Of a stretch of 64,000 bases of DNA, positions 26,529-33,949 are shown in pieces; the stretch's first letter is position 1; the number at the start of each line of letters is the position of its first letter. Source of the DNA: CAZOHG01 sp964579725 (GTDB lineage: Bacteria; Zhuqueibacterota; JdFR-76; BMS3Abin05); NCBI GenBank assembly GCA_964579725.1, contig CAZOHG010000015.1:1-64000 (forward strand), in the 5' to 3' direction. The notes beneath the pieces were generated by a model that saw only the letters and a program-made list of their open reading frames with translations, was not told the origin of the DNA and ran no database searches. Both the position numbers and the translations under genes were made by a program.

Positions 26529-27442
26529 TCGATTTAAAAAGCCCCGAAATAAAAGTGGGAAGTTTTGTGGTTCTGGGATTGCTCATTTTGTTTTTCGGCA
26601 TTATTTGGGCAAAGGGGTACAGTTTTTCCTCGAATCGGTACAAGGTAGACATTTTGTTCAAAAATGCCTCCGGCCTGGGAGAAGGGGACCCCGTGACGGT
26701 AAACGGCGTCCGCCGTGGGAAAGTAAGCCGAATTGTTTTAATGAAAAATCAGGTGATGGTGGAAGTTTATCTCAACAAAAATGTGGTCTTGTACCAGGAC
26801 GCCAAGGCTTCCATTCAAATGCTTGAATTAATGGGGGGGAAACGAGTAGAAATTGACCCCGGCTCCAAAGAGCCTCCACTGGATTTGAAACATTTAAAAG
26901 CCCCTCTCATAGGAGAGTACACCGCTTCGATTCCGGAGCTGATTGGGCTGGCAGGCAATTTGGCGGTTCAAACCAGTGCATTTTTACAGGGATTCAAAAA
27001 AAGCTTCGACAGCACACTTGGCGATACCAGCCTTCAGGCCTCGCTTCGGCAGAGCGTGCGGAACATTGAACAACTTTCCCAAAAACTGTCTGTTTTTGTC
27101 GACCAAAATTTGAACCAACTTCAGACTTCCCTGAATTATTTAAATTCCAGTACGCGCAATTTGAATGCTTTGGTGGTGGCGCACAAAAACGATATTGACA
27201 CCACACTCACACAGTTCAAACAATTTTCGGTCGAGTTAAAAGATTTTACCTCTTCCTTGCGCGAAATTTCCGAGCAAATCAAGAATCGCCGCGGTACATT
27301 GGCAAAATTGATTTACGACGAAGACATGTACCGTAAATTCCAACACTCCGCTAATAATTTGGATTCCCTTTCGACCCAATTGCAAAATAATTTGGGTAAG
27401 TATTTGCACGGAGCCAATTTCCAACTGTTCAAGATTTTTTAA
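26525..27442 (+). CDS. MCE/MlaD family lipid-transport protein
   Basis: A 305-residue MlaD-like protein with one N-terminal membrane helix (about residues 12-31, VGSFVVLGLLILFFGIIWAKG), one MCE domain (about 35-115, including GLGEGDPVTVNGVRRGKV) and a long helical region (about 140-290) likely to form a coiled coil in the periplasm. Such proteins form hexameric rings that shuttle phospholipids between membranes with an MlaE permease and MlaF ATPase, which are not nearby. Its translational coupling to PTS IIB is unusual for this family. Confidence 0.88.
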   Translation: MIDLKSPEIKVGSFVVLGLLILFFGIIWAKGYSFSSNRYKVDILFKNASGLGEGDPVTVNGVRRGKVSRIVLMKNQVMVEVYLNKNVVLYQDAKASIQMLELMGGKRVEIDPGSKEPPLDLKHLKAPLIGEYTASIPELIGLAGNLAVQTSAFLQGFKKSFDSTLGDTSLQASLRQSVRNIEQLSQKLSVFVDQNLNQLQTSLNYLNSSTRNLNALVVAHKNDIDTTLTQFKQFSVELKDFTSSLREISEQIKNRRGTLAKLIYDEDMYRKFQHSANNLDSLSTQLQNNLGKYLHGANFQLFKIF

Positions 27443-27489
27443 GATACTGGAGGTCCAATCCCCCTTGTTTTTCTTCTCCAAAACCGGGG

Positions 27490-28215
27490 CTAAATTCCTT
27501 CTCCGTTTTGAAAGACGGCCCTGTCGCTAAGCAGTCTTTCCGATTTTGCCCATTTTTTCTCTTTGTTGCGCGCCTTCTCCCTGCAATGTCTTTTCAATTG
27601 GCTCATTTCTTCTTCCAGTGCCAAAACCCGTTCTACCAAATGGTGGATTTCAGGTGAATTTTGAAGCGGTTGACCGTTGAGTTCCGGTTTCTCTGGAAGA
27701 GGGCGAATTTTCTCCTGGAGGGTTTTCCCGGGAATGCCTACAACAACCGAATGCGGCGGCACGGACTTCAGCACAACGGAGCCGCTTCCGATGCGACTGT
27801 GGTGGCCAATTCGAATATTTCCCAAAATCTTGGCACCGCTTCCCACCACCACGTGCGACTCCAATGTGGGGTGCCGCTTGCCTCTTTTTAACGATGTCCC
27901 GCCCAACGTCACACCTTGGTAAATCAGGCATTCGTCTCCAACCACAGCCGTCTCACCAATGACGACGCCCATTCCGTGGTCAATAAAAACTCCTTTCCCG
28001 ATGATGGCTCCCGGGTGGATTTCAATGCCGGTTAAAACGCGCGCCACATGGGAAAGAAATCGAGGAACGACGGGAATTTTGAGCTGCCACAAAAAATGGG
28101 CGACGCGGTGTACCCAAATGGCGTGAAGACCGGGGTACGTGAGTAGAATTTCAAGGACATTTTTTGCCGCCGGGTCGTATTTAAAAACCGATCGAATGTC
28201 ATGTCGCATGCCCAT
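27490..28215 (-). CDS. cysE: Serine O-acetyltransferase
   Basis: A 241-residue CysE of the short EpsC type: helical start, then left-handed beta-helix hexapeptide repeats with the active-site His in FIDHGMGVVIGETAVVG and the CoA-site segment GVTLGGTSLKRGKRHPT. It makes O-acetylserine from serine and acetyl-CoA. After the beta-helix (ends near residue 170) comes an extra charged tail of about 70 residues with coiled-coil character. It starts directly after the cysK stop with AGGAGGGG upstream, so the two genes are one operon. The tail could mediate cysteine synthase complex contacts, but this is speculation. Confidence 0.93.
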   Translation of the reverse strand: MGMRHDIRSVFKYDPAAKNVLEILLTYPGLHAIWVHRVAHFLWQLKIPVVPRFLSHVARVLTGIEIHPGAIIGKGVFIDHGMGVVIGETAVVGDECLIYQGVTLGGTSLKRGKRHPTLESHVVVGSGAKILGNIRIGHHSRIGSGSVVLKSVPPHSVVVGIPGKTLQEKIRPLPEKPELNGQPLQNSPEIHHLVERVLALEEEMSQLKRHCREKARNKEKKWAKSERLLSDRAVFQNGEGI

Positions 28216-29160
28216 TTAGAAAGACCCCTCCTGTTTAAGATTAAATAGTTCTGTCGACAAATACCGCTCGCCGTGGTCGGGGAAAATAACGACGATGGTT
28301 TTTCCCTTATTTTGCGGACGCCTGGCTACTTTCAAGGCCGCAAACAGAGCGGCGCCGGAGGAAATCCCGGCCAAAATCCCCTCTTTTTGCGCAAGCGCTC
28401 GGGTGGTTCGGAAAGCCTCTCCGTCGGAAACGGGAATGATTTCATCAATCACAGCGCGATCCAGCACCTCGGGGACAAAACCTGCACCAATTCCCTGAAT
28501 TTTGTGGGCGCCCGCCCTCCCTCCGCTTAAAACAGCAGATTCCCTGGGTTCTACCGCGACCACTTTAAAATGGGGGTTTTTTCGTTTTAAATAGCGGCCG
28601 CTGCCGGTCAGTGTGCCCCCGGTGCCCACACCAGCTACCAAAAAATCCACGCGGCCGTCGGTGTCGGCCCAGATTTCGGGTCCCGTGTGTTTTTCGTGCG
28701 CTTCGGGATTAGCGGGACTGGAAAACTGTCCGAGTATTCTGGAATTGGGAATCTGCTTCCGAAGCGCTTCTGCCCTTTCAATGGCTCCCTGCATTCCCTC
28801 CGAAGCCGGGGTAAGCACCAGTTCGGCGCCAAAGGCTTGAATCAACAAACGGCGCTCCACACTCATCGAATCGGGCATGGTTAAAATCAAACGGAGCTGA
28901 AAGGCTGCAGCTAAAAAAGCCAGACCGATGCCTGTGTTTCCCGAGGTGGGTTCAATCAGGACCGTTTCCGGCGTAATGGTGCCGTTTGCGAGTCCGTGTT
29001 CAATCATTTGCCGCGCAATCCGGTCCTTGACAGATGACATAGGATTAAAGGCTTCCATTTTTGCCAGAAGAATACCACCGTCCTCAGGAGAGAGTCGTTT
29101 CAAATGAACCAGCGGGGTATTTCCGATGGTTTCTTCAATGCCTCGAAAAATGCGCGCCAT
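28216..29160 (-). CDS. cysK: Cysteine synthase A
   Basis: A 314-residue PLP enzyme that makes cysteine from O-acetylserine and sulfide. K45 in NPMSSVKDRIA holds PLP; EPTSGNTGIGLAFLA is the substrate loop; VAGVGTGGTLTGSGRYLK binds the PLP phosphate; GISSGAALFAAL is conserved. The ATG at 29160 has AAAGGA upstream; a longer in-frame reading to 29274 runs through the attenuator terminator and is not coding. It is the first structural gene behind a cysteine-rich leader peptide and an intrinsic terminator, so its transcription is probably controlled by cysteinyl-tRNA supply. Confidence 0.95.
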   Translation of the reverse strand: MARIFRGIEETIGNTPLVHLKRLSPEDGGILLAKMEAFNPMSSVKDRIARQMIEHGLANGTITPETVLIEPTSGNTGIGLAFLAAAFQLRLILTMPDSMSVERRLLIQAFGAELVLTPASEGMQGAIERAEALRKQIPNSRILGQFSSPANPEAHEKHTGPEIWADTDGRVDFLVAGVGTGGTLTGSGRYLKRKNPHFKVVAVEPRESAVLSGGRAGAHKIQGIGAGFVPEVLDRAVIDEIIPVSDGEAFRTTRALAQKEGILAGISSGAALFAALKVARRPQNKGKTIVVIFPDHGERYLSTELFNLKQEGSF

Positions 29161-29186
29161 GGCTGTTTCCTTTCTTTTGTCACCAT

Positions 29187-29221
29187 AAAAAAAGCCCCAT
29201 TGCGTGGAACAATGGGGCTTT
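29187..29221 (-). terminator. Attenuator terminator upstream of cysK
   Basis: On the minus strand a perfect 12-bp stem (AAAGCCCCATTG / CAATGGGGCTTT, + coordinates 29191-29202 and 29210-29221, 7-base loop) is followed by seven U residues (to 29187). It sits between the leader peptide gene and cysK, 27 bases before the cysK start. Its loop and arms can instead pair with the end of the leader region, so it is most likely a regulated attenuator. Confidence 0.88.
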
Positions 29222-29245
29222 GCTGAAAACGTTTCTAAATCTATT

Positions 29246-29329
29246 TCAAGATAAACCACACCTCCACGCTGCACGCTTTGCGAAACATGCGTTCCGACAA
29301 CAACAGGCTGCGATGAAGATGTGTTTCAT
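29246..29329 (-). CDS. Cysteine-rich leader peptide of the cysK-cysE operon
   Basis: A 27-codon reading frame from ATG 29329 to TGA 29246, with the ribosome-binding site GAGAGGAAA 5-10 bases upstream. It has five Cys: three in a row at positions 9-11 (AACCCR), plus C15 and C24. Such a run is very unlikely by chance. It lies between a good promoter and the attenuator terminator. Ribosome stalling at the Cys codons when Cys-tRNA is scarce would prevent hairpin 29271-29290 and allow 29262-29269 to pair with the terminator loop. The peptide itself probably has no further function. Confidence 0.82.
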   Translation of the reverse strand: MKHIFIAACCCRNACFAKRAAWRCGLS

Positions 29330-29358
29330 TAAAATTTCCTCTCTTTTAAATTGGGTAC

Positions 29359-29387
29359 AATATAAAATTATTGACAGGAAATTGCAA
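29359..29387 (-). promoter_or_regulatory. Promoter of the cys leader-cysK-cysE operon
   Basis: On the minus strand: -35 TTGCAA (29387-29382), 17-base spacer, -10 TATATT (29364-29359). The predicted start point is about 20-25 bases before the leader ATG. The divergent lacI-type gene has the same -10 hexamer, which supports both. Confidence 0.65.
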
Positions 29388-29510
29388 GCAATTTTTTTTG
29401 TTCGCTGATTTTTTTGGGGTGTTGAATGCCAGCCGGAGTTGTTTTTCGACTGGTTTTCAAAAAGAGCAACGTCACTCAGAAAAAAAATCGTACAAGATGG
29501 AAAAAAGTTC

Positions 29511-29539
29511 TTGAATTTACGTGTTACAAATTCTATATT
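29511..29539 (+). promoter_or_regulatory. Promoter of the LacI-type regulator and sugar-acid cluster
   Basis: -35 TTGAAT (29511-29516), 17-base spacer and -10 TATATT (29534-29539). It faces away from the cysK promoter. The transcript would have an untranslated leader of about 110 bases before the TTG start of the regulator. Confidence 0.6.
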
Positions 29540-29574
29540 GAAACAGTTCAATTATTTTTTATAGTGAGTCGAAA

Positions 29575-29586
29575 TTGAACGTTTAA
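29575..29586. promoter_or_regulatory. Candidate LacI-family operator
   Basis: TTGAACGTTTAA is an imperfect palindrome (5 of 6 positions) with the central CG typical of LacI/GalR operators. It lies 36 bases downstream of the -10 box, where a bound repressor would block transcription. A related sequence, GGAACGGTTTAA, is found near 29630. Autoregulation is an inference. Confidence 0.35.
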
Positions 29587-29658
29587 TAGCTGTAATCACA
29601 AGAGATTAGAAAATAGCAGCCTTTTTTTGGAACGGTTTAAAAAGAAAAGAAAGTTTTT

Positions 29659-30663
29659 TTGAAGGTAACCATCCACGACATTGCTCGTTTGGCGGGGGTG
29701 TCCAAATCGACCGTCTCGGCCGTTTTAAACGACAACCCTTTAATTAAAGACGAAACCAAAGCCCGCGTTCGGGAGGCCATGAAAAAGTTGGATTACCGAC
29801 CCAACGAATTGGCCCGTGCTCTGGCCCGCAAGCAAACCAAAACCATCGGGTTAATTATTAAGGAAATTGATAATCCCTATTTTGCCCGAATTACAAGCGG
29901 CGTGTACGATTACGCCAACAAGGAAGGCTACACGGTGTTGTTGGGCAGCTCGGAACTCAAGCCCCTGCAAGAACAAGAAACCCTCAATGTGCTTCTTTCG
30001 AAAAAGGTGGACGGGTTGATTATCTCCAGCTTGAAGGACAATGGCGGCTTTTCCCATCTTTTGGAATTGAAACGCAGGAATGTGCCGTTTGTACTGCTGG
30101 ATACGATTGACATGTTGCCGACAAACGGCGTTGACGTGGACAATGTGCAGGTGGGATTTTTGGCCGTGGATTTTTTACTCCAAAAAGGGCACCGGCGAAT
30201 CGGCTATTTGGCGGGCCCCGACCACTCGCTTCATTCCGTGCAACGACTTCAGGGGTACAAAATGGCCCACAATCGTCACGGGACGCCCGTTCAGGACGCC
30301 TACGTTGTGCCGGCCGGTTCGTATATTGAAGACGGTTTTCGAGCGGGCAAAACGCTAACGGAGATGCCCGCAACTACACGACCGACGGCCGTGTATTGTT
30401 TCAACGATCAGGTGGCTTTGGGGGCCATTTCTTCCCTGCGAAAAGCCGGAATTAAAATTCCCGAAGACATGGCCGTAGTTGGAACGGATGACACACCGCT
30501 GGCTACTGCCGCCTTTCCACCCCTTACGACCATTCATATTCCAATTTACGAAATTGGTCGTCGAGCGGCGGCGCTTTTAATAAAACAAATTCAGCAGAAA
30601 GAGAATCCCTTAAATGAAAAAATTGTCCTGGAAGCGTCGCTGGTAGAACGGGATTCCGCTTAA
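29659..30663 (+). CDS. LacI/GalR-family transcriptional regulator
   Basis: A 334-residue repressor: N-terminal helix-turn-helix and hinge (VTIHDIARLAGVSKSTVSAVLN, residues 2-23; RPNELARALARKQTKTIGLI) and a periplasmic-binding-protein-like effector domain (60-334). The start codon is TTG at 29659, since the family begins at this point and no ATG fits. It precedes nine sugar-acid metabolism genes and is the probable regulator of them. The effector is not predictable but is likely a hexuronate, gluconate or a derived keto-acid. Confidence 0.92.
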   Translation: MKVTIHDIARLAGVSKSTVSAVLNDNPLIKDETKARVREAMKKLDYRPNELARALARKQTKTIGLIIKEIDNPYFARITSGVYDYANKEGYTVLLGSSELKPLQEQETLNVLLSKKVDGLIISSLKDNGGFSHLLELKRRNVPFVLLDTIDMLPTNGVDVDNVQVGFLAVDFLLQKGHRRIGYLAGPDHSLHSVQRLQGYKMAHNRHGTPVQDAYVVPAGSYIEDGFRAGKTLTEMPATTRPTAVYCFNDQVALGAISSLRKAGIKIPEDMAVVGTDDTPLATAAFPPLTTIHIPIYEIGRRAAALLIKQIQQKENPLNEKIVLEASLVERDSA

Positions 30664-30701
30664 CGGAAACGGACGTTTTGACAAAAAAAGAGGGTTAAAA
30701 A

Positions 30702-31460
30702 ATGGACATCCGATTAGAGGACAAAAATGCGGTGGTTACCGGGTCGAGCACGGGCATTGGCCGCGCCGTGGCACTGAAATTTGCCGAGAGCGGGGCAAAT
30801 GTGGTGGTGCATTATTATCGCTTTGCGGAAAAAGCGGAGGAATTGGCCGAAACCATCCGTAAAATGGGTCGAAAAGCGGTGGCGGTTCAAGCTGACCTGG
30901 GGGTTACTGCCGATGTGGAAAAGCTTATTTCGAGGGCGGCGGATTTTTTTGAAGAGCGAATCGATATTTTGGTGAACAATGCCGGGACGCTAATCCAACG
31001 AACCGCTTTCTCAGAAGCCAGTGAGGAATATTGGGATCGTTTGATGAGCATTAATTTTAAGTCCGTGTTTTTGTGCAGCCAAAAAGTTCTGCCGTACATG
31101 CCGAAAGGAAGTCGCATTATTAACATTTCTTCCGTTGCGGCTCGGACGGGTGGCGGCCCCGGCTCTGTCATTTACGCAGCCTCCAAGGGGGGCATCAACA
31201 CCTTAACCATGGGCATGGCGAAGGAGTTAATTGGCAAAGGCATTTGGGTCAACGCCATTGCGCCCGGTGTGATTACGACACCCTTTCATGAAAAATTTAC
31301 CCCGCCGGAAGTTCGGCAGGGTTTTCTCCAAAATATTCCGGTTCGCCGCGAGGGAACGCCGGAAGAGATTGCTTCGGTCGCCGTATTTTTGGCTTCCCGC
31401 TATTCCGACTACATGGTCGGCGCCGTGGTGGATGTCAACGGTGGCCTGTGGGTGGGGTAA
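30702..31460 (+). CDS. SDR family oxidoreductase
   Basis: A 252-residue classical short-chain dehydrogenase: TGSSTGIGRAVA cofactor loop, NNAGTL, catalytic Ser in INISSVAART and YAASKGG (Tyr and Lys), C-terminal DVNGGLWVG. It would oxidise or reduce a sugar or sugar acid with NAD(P). It is 38 bases after the regulator and next to a UxaE-like epimerase; in Thermotoga the same neighbourhood holds two SDRs acting on tagaturonate/fructuronate or gluconate intermediates. Substrate is inferred only. Confidence 0.85.
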   Translation: MDIRLEDKNAVVTGSSTGIGRAVALKFAESGANVVVHYYRFAEKAEELAETIRKMGRKAVAVQADLGVTADVEKLISRAADFFEERIDILVNNAGTLIQRTAFSEASEEYWDRLMSINFKSVFLCSQKVLPYMPKGSRIINISSVAARTGGGPGSVIYAASKGGINTLTMGMAKELIGKGIWVNAIAPGVITTPFHEKFTPPEVRQGFLQNIPVRREGTPEEIASVAVFLASRYSDYMVGAVVDVNGGLWVG

Positions 31461-31523
31461 ACGGCAAAATCAGACCAAGAGAAACGCGACAAACGCAGTG
31501 TAGCGAAAAAAAATGGAGTCAAA

Positions 31524-32996
31524 ATGACAACAAAAGATGCAAATTGGGCTCCCCGATATTTGGGGAAAATTCACCACCCGGCGCTTGGAATTCGCATTCC
31601 CGAAGTGGTGTTGCCGGGCATGTTTACTTCCTTAAAAGAACACAACACGGCTGCCACGCTCATGCTTTCCTTCGGACGCGAGACGGCGCCTCAGAAAGTC
31701 ATCGATGCTCCGCCGGGTGTGTACGAAATGACATTGGGACACACCGGAACCTCCATTCGCCATTACCAGACGGCCGCTCAAAAAGGCGCGCAAAAATACC
31801 GGGTTCTCATCGAAATTGAGGCGGATCACCTGATTGTGGTGGGTTCCTCGGCGACGGCCGTCAAGCGAATTGCGGGTGTGCACGAGGTGGAAGAATTGAG
31901 TCCTGAACAATTGGAAAAGTCGCTCCAGTACAACTTCTCCGCCGTGGACGAAGCCATTGAACATGGTCACGTCGACATGTTCACAACGGATACCTCCGAT
32001 TTGTTCTGGCTGGCTGCCGACGAGCTTTCGGCAAGCGAAGTGGACAAGCGGTTCGAACAAAAATTTTCTGCCGAGCAAAAAGCCCATTATTTGAATCGAT
32101 TGGCCAATCGGAAATTTAGCTTTCGGAAGGCGACGGGCGAGCCCTTTGCCATTCAACTAAGCGAAGAAGAAGTAAAACGTCTGGCGCTCAAATTCCACGA
32201 CAGCCTGGACGTGAATCAGAGGATCTTTCAGTACATTCAGGAGCACTTGAAGAATTTGTTCGGATTTGAGATTTCGATGGACGAAACCGAAGCCAAAACC
32301 ACCGTACCGGAATTGTTTTTCTACTTGAAGGAATGGACAGACCGCGGGCTTCCGGTTGCGTATGTGGCCCCCAACGTCGGCTTTAAAAAGCGAGCGGACT
32401 TTGACGGTGATTTGGCCGAGTTAGAGGAACTGGCGGCCCGGCACGCGGCGGTAGCCGCTTCTTTTGACGGTGCGCTTCTTTCCATTCATTCCGGCAGCGG
32501 AACAACGCCCTACTCAGGGAAGGGGCCTGGCACGTACGAGGCGCTGCTTCGTGCGACCGGAAATCGGCTGAAGTACAAAATTTCGGGTGTCTACTACGAA
32601 TTGTTCATGGAAATTCTGGCGGCTTTTCCGGCCAATTCCGACGAGAGGCAATTATTTGAGGACGTTTTCCAGTCGGTAGAAAAATTTCTGGAGAATGAAT
32701 TGGAGGTGGGCGGAGCGCTTGCCACCCCGCTGCTCCAGCGTCAATTGGCGACTTACCGGGAAGAAGTGGCCGCGAATCCAGCCAAAAAATTCAACCCTCG
32801 AGCCGATTTTTTTCGATTTCATTCCTATTTGGCCATGAATTTTCGAAACGCTCAGGGAAAACGGCTCTACCGAAATCGCCTGGTCACGCTTTACGATTTT
32901 TCCAAGAATTTTCGGGAAAAGGTTGATGCCGAAGTAAAGGCTCTGACCGACCGTTTGATCGAGGGCCTTCACTTTGCGAATAATTTCAAAGGCTGA
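31524..32996 (+). CDS. Tagaturonate epimerase family protein (UxaE-like)
   Basis: A 490-residue protein that I match to the UxaE family (D-tagaturonate to D-fructuronate epimerase, first found in Thermotoga). Shared landmarks are EADH at residues 99-102, DTSDLF near 150, ISMDETEAKTT near 250, DFDGDLAELEELAARHAAVA near 295 and LSIHSGSGTTPYSGKGP near 325; acidic and His residues of these are probable metal ligands. It would let galacturonate and glucuronate routes merge. The ATG at 31524 follows GGAGTC. Its neighbours (two SDRs and gnd) match the Thermotoga uronate locus. The comparison is from memory of the family and needs a profile search. Confidence 0.72.
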   Translation: MTTKDANWAPRYLGKIHHPALGIRIPEVVLPGMFTSLKEHNTAATLMLSFGRETAPQKVIDAPPGVYEMTLGHTGTSIRHYQTAAQKGAQKYRVLIEIEADHLIVVGSSATAVKRIAGVHEVEELSPEQLEKSLQYNFSAVDEAIEHGHVDMFTTDTSDLFWLAADELSASEVDKRFEQKFSAEQKAHYLNRLANRKFSFRKATGEPFAIQLSEEEVKRLALKFHDSLDVNQRIFQYIQEHLKNLFGFEISMDETEAKTTVPELFFYLKEWTDRGLPVAYVAPNVGFKKRADFDGDLAELEELAARHAAVAASFDGALLSIHSGSGTTPYSGKGPGTYEALLRATGNRLKYKISGVYYELFMEILAAFPANSDERQLFEDVFQSVEKFLENELEVGGALATPLLQRQLATYREEVAANPAKKFNPRADFFRFHSYLAMNFRNAQGKRLYRNRLVTLYDFSKNFREKVDAEVKALTDRLIEGLHFANNFKG

Positions 32997-33114
32997 ACCG
33001 CTGGCTCCAGAAGGTGCGCCCCTGGCGCAAAAAATCTGAGAAAAACCGAGGAGCCTTTCGAAAAATGAATTGCCTGCACGGCAAATAAGACAGGTCAGGA
33101 AAGGAAAACGTGAA

Positions 33115-33894
33115 ATGAGCTTTGTTGAGGAGTTATTTGGATTGCGGGGGAAAGTGGCGGCCGTGGTGGGCGGGGGAGGAGTTTTGGCCGGGGCCATGGC
33201 AAAGGGATTGGCGCGAGCAGGAGCCGATGTGGCCATTCTGGACATTAATCAGCAAAATGCCGAAAAGCGAGCGGAAGAAATTGGCCGAATGGGGGTGCGG
33301 TCTCTCGCTCTGCGGGTGGATGCCTCTTCGAAAGCCGATTTGCAAGCTGCTGCAGACACTCTTCTTAAATCCCTTGGGCGAGTGGACATTGTGATCAATG
33401 CTCCCGGCATTAATTCCGGCACCCCATTTTTTGAGATCACCGAATCGGAATGGCAGCGGATCTTGGACGTGAATTTGAAGAGCATGTTTTTCTCCTGCCA
33501 GGTGTTTCTAAAAGCGATGGTTGAACAGGGTGAGGGAGGAAGCATTATTAATATTTCCTCGGCGTCGTCCGGCCCGCCTTTGTCACGGGTTTTTACGTAT
33601 TCCATTTCAAAAGCAGGTGTGAACAATTTAACCCAATTTTTGGCGCGGGAATTCGCTCCCCAAAAAATTCGCGTTAACGCCATTGCACCGGGATTTTTCC
33701 CTGCGGAGCAAAATCGAAAATTATTGACCAAGGAACGAACGGAAGATATTTTTCGGCACACCCCGATGGGGCGCTTCGGAGAAGCGGACGAATTGGTGGG
33801 CGCGACCATTTGGCTGGCCTCGGAGCAGGCTTCCAGCTTTGTAACGGGTGCTATTATTCGTGTGGACGGCGGGTTTACGGCCATGACGATCTGA
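33115..33894 (+). CDS. SDR family oxidoreductase (mannonate/gluconate dehydrogenase-like)
   Basis: A 259-residue short-chain dehydrogenase with a glycine-rich loop altered to VVGGGGVLAGAMA, followed by NAPGINSGTPFFEI, NISSASS, YSISKAG (Tyr/Lys) and VDGGFTAMTI. The GGGGVLxGAMA loop and NAxGINS motif are typical of SDRs annotated as D-mannonate oxidoreductase or gluconate dehydrogenase. In this cluster it most likely reduces fructuronate to mannonate or acts between gluconate and its keto form. ATG 33115 follows GGAAAGGAAAAC; the upstream in-frame start at 33070 is unlikely. Confidence 0.85.
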   Translation: MSFVEELFGLRGKVAAVVGGGGVLAGAMAKGLARAGADVAILDINQQNAEKRAEEIGRMGVRSLALRVDASSKADLQAAADTLLKSLGRVDIVINAPGINSGTPFFEITESEWQRILDVNLKSMFFSCQVFLKAMVEQGEGGSIINISSASSGPPLSRVFTYSISKAGVNNLTQFLAREFAPQKIRVNAIAPGFFPAEQNRKLLTKERTEDIFRHTPMGRFGEADELVGATIWLASEQASSFVTGAIIRVDGGFTAMTI

Positions 33895-33949
33895 CCCGCG
33901 GCTCTTTTCGCAAGAAACATTTGGTTTTGACGTGCGGAGGAAAAGTTCA

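Noticed and set aside
28216..29274. A longer cysK with 38 extra N-terminal residues
   Set aside because: The extension runs through the terminator and the leader peptide region; the ATG at 29160 has its own AAAGGA.
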